Shown piece after piece: positions 20,492 to 30,315 of a stretch of DNA of 64,000 nucleotides (the stretch's first letter is position 1; every line of letters begins with the position of its first letter). The notes beneath the pieces are model-generated. The model had not been told where the DNA came from and did not search any database. It was given only the letters and a program-made list of their open reading frames with translations. Origin of the DNA: Clostridia bacterium. Its GTDB lineage: Bacteria; Bacillota; DAOUPZ01. The stretch covers positions 124,001-188,000 of the forward strand of contig DAOUPZ010000003.1 in assembly GCA_030625885.1 (NCBI GenBank). Direction: 5' to 3'. Position numbers and translations under genes: made by a program.

Positions 20492-21058
20492 CTAATTTCC
20501 GCTATTTTGTATCTGGTAAATATACCTATATATGCTTGTTTTGCTAACTCCTGTAGCTTTTGTGATTTCAGAAATGGAATATTCTTTGCTGTCGTACATT
20601 TTAAGTGCCAGTTCTATATCCTTTTTGGGTTTTGAAGGGCGACCACCGTTACGGCCACGCATCCTAGCGCTGGCAAGTCCTTCTTTGGTCCTTTGACTTA
20701 TCAAATCCCTCTCAAACTGGCTAATACCTGCAAAAATAGTAAACATCAATTTACCCTGAGGAGTGGTAGTATCCACCCATAGTTCTTTGATACTCTTTAT
20801 ATTTGCTCTTTTTTTCTCTATCATCTCTACAATCTGAAATAGGTCTTTAGTAGATCGGCTTAAACGGGTAAGTTCACTTATTATGATTGTGTCTCCAGAT
20901 CTTATCTGATCAAGTAATCTATCAAACTCTGGCCTATCTTTTTTAGTTCCGGTTATTTTTTCACAAAATATTTTCTCACACCCAGCTTCTTTTAGCTGGT
21001 CCATTTGTCGGTCTAAATTTTGTTCTTGTGTACTGACTCTTGCATACCCTAAAATCAT
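20492..21058 (-). CDS. tnpR: Serine resolvase/invertase TnpR
   Basis: Resolves the cointegrate formed during Tn3-type transposition. 188 residues: the catalytic N-terminal domain has Ser10 in GYARVSTQEQNLDRQ, then TRLSRSTKDLF and the long E helix (FAGISQFERDLISQRTKEGL); the C-terminal helix-turn-helix follows NGGRPSKPKKD and reads ISEITKATGVSKTSIYRYI. All expected residues are present. Its recombination (res) site should lie just upstream at 21059-21310. Confidence 0.96.
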   Translation of the reverse strand: MILGYARVSTQEQNLDRQMDQLKEAGCEKIFCEKITGTKKDRPEFDRLLDQIRSGDTIIISELTRLSRSTKDLFQIVEMIEKKRANIKSIKELWVDTTTPQGKLMFTIFAGISQFERDLISQRTKEGLASARMRGRNGGRPSKPKKDIELALKMYDSKEYSISEITKATGVSKTSIYRYIYQIQNSGN

Positions 21059-21456
21059 ACTGTTTAGCCCCTTCTAACTTGATAAAAATGGCGTAAAATA
21101 AGAAAATTGTTCAAGTACAATCTATAAACTAATTTTCACTTTTTTTATCTTCGTTCATTTTTAGATAAAATTCATTAATTATATCTTCTTTAAATTCATA
21201 TAATGCTTCTTTTACACCTATTTTAATAGCACCAGTAATAATAACAATTTATTCAATATATAATCACCTCTTCAGTGAACAATATATTACGAATACGTCA
21301 TATTGCTAGTAAGTAAATGGTACCATAATGGTCTATCAAACACAATAATGGGAATTTGATATTGGTAATAATATTGGTACTGTTAAAACAATGATTTTGC
21401 GATACTTTGTAAGTTTTCATTTCCAGCACCCATAACGTTCGTTTTTGGAACTGGTT
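21059..21456. other. Region upstream of tnpR: probable res site and a small gene remnant
   Basis: Two dyads could be resolvase subsites: ATTGTTCAAGTACAAT (about 21107-21122) and a 26-bp dyad with CAATAT/ATATTG ends (21280-21305). Between them, 21129-21256 on the minus strand has coding-like sequence for about 40 residues (ending LKMNEDKKSEN) preceded by GAGGTGAT, but no continuous frame from that ribosome site; it looks like a remnant. The rest is AT-rich spacer. Confidence 0.45.
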
Positions 21457-21533
21457 GGATATAAAAAGCAGAGTAGATTTACATTATATAAAATCTACTC
21501 TGCTCCTAGTGGCAGCTTTCCTGATACTACCAC
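21457..21533 (-). repeat. Inner relic of a transposon right end
   Basis: About 78 bp match the outer right end at 30237-30315 in the same orientation. They include a decayed 38-bp terminal repeat (21496-21533; 29/38 to the left end) and a hairpin at 21468-21503 (GCAGAGTAGATTT and its complement) followed on the minus strand by TTTTTAT, a good terminator for the gene at 21629. The next five bases (TTTTA) do not match the target duplication, so this is not the current end. Confidence 0.8.
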
Positions 21534-21628
21534 TTTTAAACGAGTCACTCAAAATATGATTTTTAATTAAATTAACTGCCAGGTACTGAGCTTAATCCTC
21601 TTGTTATTAATGACTAAAATGTTTTCTA

Positions 21629-22963
21629 TTATACAAAGTATTTCACAATATCTTCTGAAAGAATATGGTCTTTATACTTAGTAAATAATACATCTATGTC
21701 TTCGTTTAATATATATTTACTTAATACTTCTAAATAATTTTTTATGCTTGTTATATAATCTTCACTAGAAATATACACTTCATAAGTATTTATACTTTTT
21801 TCATACGCAATATCATCGCAACTAATATATTTATCATTATAATATAAATATAAATTTAAACGTCTAAGATGAGTAAAATGAGAAAAAATTAACCTGGAAT
21901 TCTTTTCTACATTTTCATAAACTACCTTGCCGCCTACCAATATATTTTCAGAGGTACTGGTTCTTTGATAGCCATAACCCGCCAAAAAATGATCCACTAG
22001 ATCAGTATATATCTCCAGCGGCTCAAACGCTTCATACGTTACTTCTTCTAGCCAAGGTATACCTACCGTCTTAAATTGTTTCATGATTTCTGCCATTATT
22101 TTTTTTAATTCTTCTTCGTTGCTGTAGGTATATTCTTTTTCATATTCTTTTAGTTTTTTTTCGTCGTTACGGTGATACAAATAATATAAGGTTTTTTCTT
22201 GCTTTACCGGATGACATAACCTTGCATCTATCTTATTTGCAAATTGACCATAGTTATTATATAAATACCGTTCTTTTTCGATGCTAAGACCCATTTTGAA
22301 ACCGTTTACTTCTTTTAGATAATAGAAGTAACTGCTGCGTGATTCTGCTTTGTCATAGAAATAACCTAATTCATTCAACTGCTTTTCGATCGTTTTTTTG
22401 ACGATACTTTTTACATTGGGTGATTTGCTTTTTATGCCTACCGGGATGGCTTCCAGTTGTTTTATTATTTTCCCTTTCAGGTATTCGTATGATATCCATT
22501 CAATTTTGTGAAGACCAAAGGCTTCTTTAAAATATCTCACGCCTTCAAAGAGCAGCTCCGGCTTTTCCTGATACTGCGTAAAATACTCGGCTAGCTGGGT
22601 CAGGCTTTCCTGGTTTAGACAGATTTGCTCTAATAGTGGCAAATTTGTTTCTTGATATGCTCCGAGTTCTTCCTGGGTTTCATAGTCTATATACAGATCA
22701 GCCGCTTTTTGACCCTGACTAAAAAGTGTATACCCCCAACCGTGGTCTTCGGCATTGCAAAAGTAAAAGACGTAGGCCGCTAATCTTTGGGACAACTGCT
22801 GGGACATTTGTTCGCCTTCCATGATGTCATTCTTTAGGACAACTGCCGTCCATTGGCTATTGACAGGGAAGGCATAACCTTCCAGCTTTTCCGCTTTTAC
22901 CGCTTCGTCTATAGCTGTCATGCTTTTGTCTTTTACGAGTGTAGCAAAGGAAAATTCGCTCAT
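21629..22963 (-). CDS. Unrecognised 444-residue protein, candidate immunity partner of the subtilase
   Basis: No family was recognised. It has no signal peptide or membrane segment and is rich in Tyr, Glu and Lys, as expected for a cytosolic protein. Two halves are visible: residues 1-150, and about 180-444, where two segments (KKTIEKQLNELGYFYDKAES and VDHFLAGYGYQRTSTSENI) each precede strands that end in YLYYN-like text, which hints at an internal duplication. The ATG follows GAGGTGAAACACTA. It lies 94 bp downstream of the large subtilase gene, in the same direction and inside the same transposon. The position directly after a gene with a nuclease-like C-terminus fits an immunity protein; that is inference from order alone. 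A hairpin at 22987-23024 separates the two. Confidence 0.55.
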   Translation of the reverse strand: MSEFSFATLVKDKSMTAIDEAVKAEKLEGYAFPVNSQWTAVVLKNDIMEGEQMSQQLSQRLAAYVFYFCNAEDHGWGYTLFSQGQKAADLYIDYETQEELGAYQETNLPLLEQICLNQESLTQLAEYFTQYQEKPELLFEGVRYFKEAFGLHKIEWISYEYLKGKIIKQLEAIPVGIKSKSPNVKSIVKKTIEKQLNELGYFYDKAESRSSYFYYLKEVNGFKMGLSIEKERYLYNNYGQFANKIDARLCHPVKQEKTLYYLYHRNDEKKLKEYEKEYTYSNEEELKKIMAEIMKQFKTVGIPWLEEVTYEAFEPLEIYTDLVDHFLAGYGYQRTSTSENILVGGKVVYENVEKNSRLIFSHFTHLRRLNLYLYYNDKYISCDDIAYEKSINTYEVYISSEDYITSIKNYLEVLSKYILNEDIDVLFTKYKDHILSEDIVKYFV

Positions 22964-22986
22964 TAGTGTTTCACCTCTGTTTTTTT

Positions 22987-23024
22987 AGATTATACCAGGT
23001 TCCCTTTGAAACCTAGTATAATCT
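22987..23024. other. Hairpin between the subtilase and the 444-residue gene
   Basis: A 14-bp stem (AGATTATACCAGGT with its near complement, one mismatch) without a T run in the direction of transcription, so it is more likely a processing or stability element than a terminator. Confidence 0.5.
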
Positions 23025-23057
23025 GTAACTTAATTGTATTTTATGATTAATTGTTTG

Positions 23058-26000
23058 TTAATTGACATAACCAATTCCCTTTTCGATCAATGCTATTCCG
23101 GCACTGATTGTAACCGGGTCATCGGCAATACTCGTTCCAAAGGTAATTCCGTCAGCAGCCAAGGTGCCCAATATGATGATACCGCCTAAAGTAACCAGCA
23201 CCAAACCGTTATCCCGATCTTGAGCAATCACTTCATACTCATTGCCAGCTGCATCTGTTACCGTTTCAACAACAGGTGCATAAACAGGTTGTTTTTCTTT
23301 TCGACGTACATCCTCATAAAATATCAATCCTTTATGATCCTCATATTCATAAAAGGTTCTTAGCCATACGGTCTGATTATAAGGGTCACCAATTGGTACG
23401 ATTATATTCACAGGGTCAGGCCACTGTGTCCCTTTACTTGTTATTGGTCTTATACGTTTATATAATTCAACATATTTTTGAAGTTGATTATAGGCATAAT
23501 TAAACCGGCAATTACTGCGTGCTTTACTATAGGAAATGGGTTTTAACTCATAGATATAGGCCTGTGCACCGTTATCGTAGACCAAATCTGGCCGTTTGCG
23601 TGAGGGCTTAATGGGTCTCCCTGAATTTTCTGTTAAGGCTTCTCCATAAGTAGCCTTAAATCTGGCTGTTACCTCATTATGAATTCGAGTGCCTCTGACC
23701 ATCCAATAGGTTTTAGGATTAGCTTGGGTTGATATATCTCCAGCTGCGGTTTCTGCGGCTACTGCTACATAGTAATCGTCAGGATTTAAAAAATAGTTTG
23801 TGTTATCGCCTATGAAAGCTAATATTGTACTATCATCACCAGTATCTAATAAGAGTTCAGCATAAACATTTTTTATCTCCTCTAACGAAGTAAGGGATTT
23901 TTTAATATCAAATATATAATCGCTTAGCTGTTCATTATAATTATTAAACTCAGCAGATAAAAAGCCTTCTAAGTTATTAATATAATCCACAAGTTTCTCC
24001 TCATATTGATTAACAAGGGTAATACTTTCCATTATGTCATCGCTATAAAACTGTTCATAATTAGGGTCAATTCCTTCCTCACAAACTACAGTCCCTTTTT
24101 TACCGACTACTACAGGATTATCAAGTACATTATACATATCATTATCTTTATAACGCAAATACAATAATTCTAACCCGTCATCCAACCCATCGCCATCTGT
24201 ATCAGGGTTATTTCTATCCAGAGTCACATGGCCAATATATCTATCATTATAAGAAATATTAATGCCATTTTCCTCCATATCATCTGTTATGCCATCACCG
24301 TCAGAATCTGCTTCTCTCACATATACTTTGTAATCTCCTATTTCATTATTATTAGGATGCTTAACGTTAATATAATAGCTTTGTCCTGCCTGTAAATATG
24401 AAGTGATGCTAAAATTATCGTTATAGAAATTATCATTACTTGCAATCAGAACACCGTTACTGTTATATAGCTCACCAAAAGTATCCATAGTACCATAAGA
24501 TCTAAATTCAAAGTAACCACTATAATCTGGAACAAATTTAAAGTAATCGTTATCACCATAATAGTTGATACTATTAACCAATTTTTCTGACATTTTTATT
24601 TTCTCTGCTTGATTAATTGCGTTTCCACAATCATCTTCAGCCGTTATTACTACAACATTTGATATTGGGGTTTTCGGACTATCTATCTCAAAATCACCTG
24701 AAAAAGCAAATACCCTTGCTTCATAAGTTTCATTATCAATTGGTACCATAAAACGAGTTGTTAACTCTTGGCCATTAAGAAATGTCTCGTTAGAACCAAT
24801 TCCACATATTATATTCCCTTGGTAATCATATGTTAAGCAACAAATATGACATGAAACTTTAGGGCCATTATTTTCAAATGTTGCATAAGCACTTAAATCT
24901 ATTGTTGGCAGTAAAGAAGTAATTTGATTATTATTTTGGTCTTCAAAATATGCATCTACCTCAACTAACTCTTTACCTGTAGAGATATTTTCTACACTAC
25001 TAATTACAAATTGATTACTGTTTAGTATCTCCATTGAGCAACCGTCACTATTAATAATACCTCTTTGTATGGCTTCTGTTGACTGAACACATCCCGCTTG
25101 CCCTAAATTAAACGTTGTAATCCCAGGTGTCGTAACCCCTTCCCCACTTACTATTACTTGATATACACCTGGTACATGGCTAATTATTGTAAACGAGTAA
25201 TCGAAGCTCCCAGATTCACCGCTTGTTATTTGTTCAATTGATTGAAGCATATCATCGGGTCTATAGACAGAAATCAAAACCTTCTTTCCTGCTCCACTGC
25301 TTATTATCCCATTTACGTTAACGTTATTAGCTGAATCTATTGAAGCATTAAGTGATTCAATTTCTGCGGTTGGAATGTTGGCTTTTATACCATATGAACC
25401 CGTATCTGAATTACTGTTATGCCGTAACTTAACATAATAGGTTTTATCAGCAGCTAGACTTTGCTTAAGCTTAAAATTGTAGTCATCCTCTTCATTGTCA
25501 TTTGCTGCAATCAAGTTGTATTCTTCATCATATAACTCACCGTATGTATCCATATTGCCTGTGCTTTCAATAATACATTCTCCAGCTATTGCCGTGTTAA
25601 TTTTATAATAATGTTCCTCACCCATAAGCTCCAGAGAACCCGTTTCTTCAACATTATTAAATAATAGTTTTGCAGATTCAAAACTTACTGGATAATCCGT
25701 TTCACAAAACAAGCAATACGTATTTTCTGATGAAAAACCAGCTTGAGATTCAACTTTAATATAATATCTACCAGGTTCTAACTTACTTATAATATTCTCA
25801 TCATTAGAAGCATCATTTGTTGAATTACCAATACACGATAAGGAACTATTATAGAGTGATAGATTATAATCGCACCCCCCAGGTATGTATTGTAATGTCA
25901 AATTTAACTTAGTCATTTCTGATATGTCAAATTCATAAAAATCAACATCTTGTATGTTATCTATGGTTGCCCAAATAACATTTTTCAAGGTAATTGGAAC

Positions 26001-29000
26001 TGCTGCTTGGTAATTTTCATTCAATTCAAATGCATCTGGCATATAATTATTAACGGTTAAAACATACTCATCTTGGGAACTTCCTGTATACGAATATACT
26101 TTAACATAATATTCTCCCGGCGTAAGTAATGTCCAAATTTCCTCGTTGTAATTACTTCCACAACATGAAACACCAACACAATATGTTGAACTATTATAAA
26201 CCCTAATATCATAATTGCAATTAGCAGGTATGTTTTCTAACTTAAGATTAACCTTACATGTTTGTTCAATATTAATCTTGTACCAATCTTGATCGAATTG
26301 ATTATCCATTGTTCCCATAATAGTATCATCACAATCAATCTGTGATGCTGTTGAATAACCTTCATTTAATTCATACTCATCTGGTATACAATTTTCAACA
26401 GTTAAACTGTAGTTTTCATCATCCGCATAACCGCTCGAGGAATTGATTCTAAGGTAATAATCACCTGCATCAAGCTTATACGAAACAATCTTATTGGAAT
26501 CTCCATTTATATATAACCCGTTTATCCAGCTTAAACTGCTATTATATAAATTAACATTATAGCTGCAATCTGAGGGGATATCATCAAGATTAATTACAGC
26601 TTTTGAGTCTTCTAATAGAGATATTTTATACCAATCTTGGTCTATAGCATTATCAATGGAAGCAGTTATCGTATCCCCTATTTCTATTGGCTTTGCATAA
26701 GAACTATTCTCATTTAACTCATATGAATCTGGTATGTATTTATTAACAGTTAAGTCATAATAATCATATTGAGAGCATCCTGCGTATCTGTATACCTTAA
26801 TATAATAATCTCCCGGTGTAAGTAACTTCCAGAATTCCTCGTTGTAATTACTTCCCCTATATGAGCCGCCAACATAGTCTAAGCTACTATTATAAACCTT
26901 AATATCGAAATCGCAGCCACTTGGAATGTTTTGAAGCTTAAAGTTTACTTTGGATTTTTCTGGTATATTTATTTTATACCAATCCAGATCTGCCAAATTA
27001 TCAATACTTCCACTTATTGTTTGATTGCAAGTTATGTTTTTAGCAGTTGTACTGCTTTCGTTTACTTCATAATCGTCCGGTTTATATTTATTAGCCCATA
27101 TAGTGTATTGGGAACTTGAACAACCTTGATACGAAAATATTTTTATGTAGTATGTATCTTGATCTAACACAATATTATACTCTTCATATATGTTGCCTCG
27201 CCTATATGAACCCCCAACATTAGTTCCACTACTATTATAAATCATTAGATCATAGTCACAATCGGTTGGAATATTTAATAGTTTTAGATTTAACTTTGAT
27301 TTTTCACTCAAAGTTATTTTGTACCAATCTTCATCTGAATCATTGTCTATACTTGAATATGAAAAGGTATTGAAATCTAAATCTTCGAAAGGTACATTAT
27401 TATATAATCTTAGATAATAATTTCCGTAACTATAAGAGTGTAAAGTGTATTTGTATTGTTCTAAAAATGTACCATGACTATCATCTAAATCGGGAAACCA
27501 ACCATTATCATACAAATAAAAAACATCTAAAGTATAATAGGGTACAATTTTCAAATAATAGTATCCTTTTGATTGAATATTATATTCTAATTTTTCAAGA
27601 GAACTGGATATTGACATAGAATTGCCTAACAGCTGCTTGTTGGAATCATATAAATACATCTTTTGCCTTGAATTATAATAAACGTTCATATCAATATTTA
27701 ATGCTGATGGTTCAGATACGTAAAACTTGTACCAATCATTGTCCACTAAGTTATCTATATCTAGGTCATCAATATTAGTTGTAACACCAGACTCTGAAAC
27801 TTGTAAAAATGTATTATAGTTACATGAATAGTATGCCAATCCCCCTCCGTTACTAACTAATTGTGTAGGGGTTATATTTTTTGCTGTTTCAAATGTATCG
27901 TAGTACCCCACCCTTTGAACTTCAACCGCATCATTTTCATCAGATTCTACAGCATTTGTACTTGTTTGATTCTTTTTGTTTTTTAACCACTTATTTTTAA
28001 CTTTTTTTATCAAATTTTCGTTATTTAGCTCAGTGACATTAACGTTTTTTATATCTGTTTCAATTTCTGTCCCTTGTTCATCGGTTAATATAAATTGATA
28101 GTTAACAGTTACAGTTTTTTTATTTAGACAAATAGTTTGAACATTTAATTCTGCATAAAAATCATTTTCTTTTTCTTGGCAAAACGGTTCCATAGAAATG
28201 TCTATTTCATCTCCATGTTTATCCAACTGGCTATGTTTTAACTGTGCTTTAACATTTTTATTAGTTAAAATCCCTATCTGTAAATACTCTTTTTCTGTAA
28301 GACTTTCTTCGATATTCAGAACCTTTAGTTCTTCATCATCTTTCTTACTTATCATTTCCATTATTTCTTCATCTGTTAAGGGTGTGATCTGACTGACTGC
28401 TTCTGGAGCTGGCTTTTCATCAATTATTTCTGGCAGCTCTTCTGGTGGTTCCGGTTTTTGTTGTTCTTCCTCGGGTAAAAATTCGTCAATATCATCCGGT
28501 TTTTGTCCTTCTATACCAAAGATTGGGATTTCTTTTAAATCTAATTTTTTATCAGGATCTATAGGCTGCAAATCGTTATCTGTTTCTGGTTCGTTATCAA
28601 CAGGTTGTCCCTCGTTAGTATCTTCAGGATTTTCTTCATTACCATTCCCTATTTCCGTTTCATTTTCTTCTTCAGTGTTTTCTTCTACTCCTCCAAGCAA
28701 CTTATATGTATTTACCATTCCCGCTGTTTTTATTTTCCCAGTTAGTGTTGGTAATGTGGTTGTATTTTCCTCTAATCGCTCTTTAATGATATGAGGAGAA
28801 TTAACATTATTTTGAGCCAATAACAATGCAGCTGAACCAGTAATATATGGAGCAGCCATGGAAGTACCACTTAAAAAGTGATAGTCATTTTCCGGTACCG
28901 TACTTATTATATCTGTTCCAGGTGCAGCAATATCTACACTTTCCCCATAATTAGAAAAGGACGACAAATAACCTTTATTATTTATTGCAGCAACTGATAT

Positions 29001-30011
29001 TTTATTAGCAATGTTAAAAGCTGCGGGGTAAAATGGTGCCGTGGAAGAATAATTGCCTGCCGCACAAACGAAAAGAATATCACTGCTTTCCATGGCATCT
29101 TTAAGAGCAGGGTTGTAATCAGTGCTTCCCCAACTACAGTTCACTATTTTTATCCCCATAGTATTGGCATATTCTATGGCTTCTATGGCGTCAGACGTAT
29201 ATCCTGATGAACCACTTACAAATTTCAGAGGCATAATTTTCACTTGTGGGGCAACCCCAGTTATTCCTTGGTTATTGGTACAAGCTCCAATTATTCCTGC
29301 CACATGAGTACCATGTAGATCCAAAGAACTGGAATCATAAACGTTATTATCATTGTTAGTGAAATCCCAACCGCTAACATCGTCTATATAACCATTATTA
29401 TCATCGTCTATTCCATTATCTGCTATTTCATTTTGATTAATAAATATATTGGGTGCAAGATCTTCGTGATTAATATCTATTCCCGTATCAATGACTCCTA
29501 CTATAGTCCCTAAGCCATCTGAAATATCCCATGCCTTGTTTGCATTTATATCTATTCCTTGAATACCGCTTTGACCCTGTATGGCTTGTCCATTATTGAA
29601 TAATCCCCACTGTTCAGAAAATCTTGAGTCAGATGGTATTGTACTTGTATAAAGTTTATAATTAGCTTGTGCATATAAAACGTTTGGATCTTTCTGAAAT
29701 TCCTCTATTACACTATCAATATCATCACTACTTCCTATTTCAAGTAACTCTAGTTTAGATTTTTTAAGCTTCTTTTTAGTATCCAACTTTGTAAGTTTTG
29801 TCTTATTCTTTACATCTTTTTTTATTTCTTCACTTCTGCTTTCATCTTTATACTCCACCAGTATTTCTCTTAATTCTCTTTTAATTTGCCCGCTTATATC
29901 TTGGGTATGGGATTTAGCTCCATAAGCAAAGCTAAATTGACTAAATACGGTTGTAGTAAGAAATGAAAAAACAAGTACAATTGATAAAAACTTTTTCATA
30001 CACCCTTTCAT
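23058..30011 (-). CDS. Giant secreted subtilase with PPC-like repeats and nuclease-like C-terminus
   Basis: 2317 residues. Signal peptide (KKFLSIVLVFSFLTTTVFS); propeptide to about 125; peptidase S8 domain (about 130-440) with a complete triad: Asp in GVIDTGID (about 177), His in HGTHVAGI (about 235), Ser in SGTSMAAPY (about 382). Next comes a Pro/Glu-rich linker (about 445-560), then at least seven PPC-like beta domains (about 705-1545 and 1790-1900), each with a D-x-D-W-Y-K-I or similar core. A calcium-binding stretch (DSDGDGITDD and DTDGDGLDDG, about 1903-1950) follows. The last 220 residues carry RIHNEV, RPDLVYDNG and YELKP, a PD-(D/E)xK-nuclease-like pattern (about 2110-2160), and end in a hydrophobic Gly-rich tail. 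ATG at 30011 is chosen because GGAGGG abuts the earlier ATG at 30017. I infer an exported protease with a toxin-like tip; secretion and protease calls are firm, the nuclease call is tentative. Confidence 0.85.
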   Translation of the reverse strand: MKGCMKKFLSIVLVFSFLTTTVFSQFSFAYGAKSHTQDISGQIKRELREILVEYKDESRSEEIKKDVKNKTKLTKLDTKKKLKKSKLELLEIGSSDDIDSVIEEFQKDPNVLYAQANYKLYTSTIPSDSRFSEQWGLFNNGQAIQGQSGIQGIDINANKAWDISDGLGTIVGVIDTGIDINHEDLAPNIFINQNEIADNGIDDDNNGYIDDVSGWDFTNNDNNVYDSSSLDLHGTHVAGIIGACTNNQGITGVAPQVKIMPLKFVSGSSGYTSDAIEAIEYANTMGIKIVNCSWGSTDYNPALKDAMESSDILFVCAAGNYSSTAPFYPAAFNIANKISVAAINNKGYLSSFSNYGESVDIAAPGTDIISTVPENDYHFLSGTSMAAPYITGSAALLLAQNNVNSPHIIKERLEENTTTLPTLTGKIKTAGMVNTYKLLGGVEENTEEENETEIGNGNEENPEDTNEGQPVDNEPETDNDLQPIDPDKKLDLKEIPIFGIEGQKPDDIDEFLPEEEQQKPEPPEELPEIIDEKPAPEAVSQITPLTDEEIMEMISKKDDEELKVLNIEESLTEKEYLQIGILTNKNVKAQLKHSQLDKHGDEIDISMEPFCQEKENDFYAELNVQTICLNKKTVTVNYQFILTDEQGTEIETDIKNVNVTELNNENLIKKVKNKWLKNKKNQTSTNAVESDENDAVEVQRVGYYDTFETAKNITPTQLVSNGGGLAYYSCNYNTFLQVSESGVTTNIDDLDIDNLVDNDWYKFYVSEPSALNIDMNVYYNSRQKMYLYDSNKQLLGNSMSISSSLEKLEYNIQSKGYYYLKIVPYYTLDVFYLYDNGWFPDLDDSHGTFLEQYKYTLHSYSYGNYYLRLYNNVPFEDLDFNTFSYSSIDNDSDEDWYKITLSEKSKLNLKLLNIPTDCDYDLMIYNSSGTNVGGSYRRGNIYEEYNIVLDQDTYYIKIFSYQGCSSSQYTIWANKYKPDDYEVNESSTTAKNITCNQTISGSIDNLADLDWYKINIPEKSKVNFKLQNIPSGCDFDIKVYNSSLDYVGGSYRGSNYNEEFWKLLTPGDYYIKVYRYAGCSQYDYYDLTVNKYIPDSYELNENSSYAKPIEIGDTITASIDNAIDQDWYKISLLEDSKAVINLDDIPSDCSYNVNLYNSSLSWINGLYINGDSNKIVSYKLDAGDYYLRINSSSGYADDENYSLTVENCIPDEYELNEGYSTASQIDCDDTIMGTMDNQFDQDWYKINIEQTCKVNLKLENIPANCNYDIRVYNSSTYCVGVSCCGSNYNEEIWTLLTPGEYYVKVYSYTGSSQDEYVLTVNNYMPDAFELNENYQAAVPITLKNVIWATIDNIQDVDFYEFDISEMTKLNLTLQYIPGGCDYNLSLYNSSLSCIGNSTNDASNDENIISKLEPGRYYIKVESQAGFSSENTYCLFCETDYPVSFESAKLLFNNVEETGSLELMGEEHYYKINTAIAGECIIESTGNMDTYGELYDEEYNLIAANDNEEDDYNFKLKQSLAADKTYYVKLRHNSNSDTGSYGIKANIPTAEIESLNASIDSANNVNVNGIISSGAGKKVLISVYRPDDMLQSIEQITSGESGSFDYSFTIISHVPGVYQVIVSGEGVTTPGITTFNLGQAGCVQSTEAIQRGIINSDGCSMEILNSNQFVISSVENISTGKELVEVDAYFEDQNNNQITSLLPTIDLSAYATFENNGPKVSCHICCLTYDYQGNIICGIGSNETFLNGQELTTRFMVPIDNETYEARVFAFSGDFEIDSPKTPISNVVVITAEDDCGNAINQAEKIKMSEKLVNSINYYGDNDYFKFVPDYSGYFEFRSYGTMDTFGELYNSNGVLIASNDNFYNDNFSITSYLQAGQSYYINVKHPNNNEIGDYKVYVREADSDGDGITDDMEENGINISYNDRYIGHVTLDRNNPDTDGDGLDDGLELLYLRYKDNDMYNVLDNPVVVGKKGTVVCEEGIDPNYEQFYSDDIMESITLVNQYEEKLVDYINNLEGFLSAEFNNYNEQLSDYIFDIKKSLTSLEEIKNVYAELLLDTGDDSTILAFIGDNTNYFLNPDDYYVAVAAETAAGDISTQANPKTYWMVRGTRIHNEVTARFKATYGEALTENSGRPIKPSRKRPDLVYDNGAQAYIYELKPISYSKARSNCRFNYAYNQLQKYVELYKRIRPITSKGTQWPDPVNIIVPIGDPYNQTVWLRTFYEYEDHKGLIFYEDVRRKEKQPVYAPVVETVTDAAGNEYEVIAQDRDNGLVLVTLGGIIILGTLAADGITFGTSIADDPVTISAGIALIEKGIGYVN

Positions 30012-30017
30012 AAACAT

Positions 30018-30277
30018 CCCTCCATTTTTTTATAAAATCACCTTCTTATAATAACAACATAGGTAGTATACAATATTATTTGTGTAAAATTTGTATTATT
30101 TTGTAATATAATCTATTAATATACATATTTTCATATATATTAAAATTTTTACGACCCTAATGATACATATTTGCAAATAAAAAAGAAGCATGTATCTGCT
30201 CCTCCTGATTTTAATAAATATATCATTTTTGTGTATTGGATATAAAAAAGCAAAGTGATTTTACATTATATGGAATA
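30018..30277. other. Leader of the subtilase gene and subterminal transposon DNA
   Basis: AT-rich, with no promoter that meets both -35 and -10 spacing rules. At 30250-30285 an imperfect hairpin (GCAAAGTG/CACTTTGC) followed on the minus strand by TTTTTTTATA would stop transcripts entering the transposon from the lipoate operon. Confidence 0.55.
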
Positions 30278-30315
30278 CACTTTGCCCCTAGTGACAGCTT
30301 CGCTGATACTACCCC
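30278..30315 (-). repeat. Outer right terminal inverted repeat of the transposon
   Basis: Read inward it begins GGGGTAGTATC and differs from the left end at only 4 of 38 positions. The next five bases, TACTA, repeat the left flank. Confidence 0.9.

Larger units (their letters stand above)
17408..30315. mobile_element. Tn3-family transposon with a secreted-toxin-like passenger (12,908 bp)
   Basis: Boundaries are set by 38-bp terminal inverted repeats at 17408-17445 and 30278-30315, both beginning GGGGTAGTA read inward and matching at 34 of 38 positions. Each is flanked by the same five bases, TACTA (17403-17407 and 30316-30320), the target duplication size of the Tn3 family. Inside lie tnpA, tnpR, a 444-residue protein and a 2317-residue secreted subtilase, all on the minus strand. 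It sits between mnmH and the lipoate operon without breaking a recognisable gene. The intact transposase and resolvase and the perfect target duplication suggest a recent or still active insertion. Hairpins with T runs lie next to the right-end repeats and would block outside transcription. Confidence 0.9.

Noticed and set aside
17408-21533. The 4.1-kb tnpA-tnpR segment as the complete transposon
   Set aside because: Its right repeat matches the left at only 29/38 and is followed by TTTTA, whereas the outer repeat matches 34/38 and is followed by the same TACTA as the left flank.
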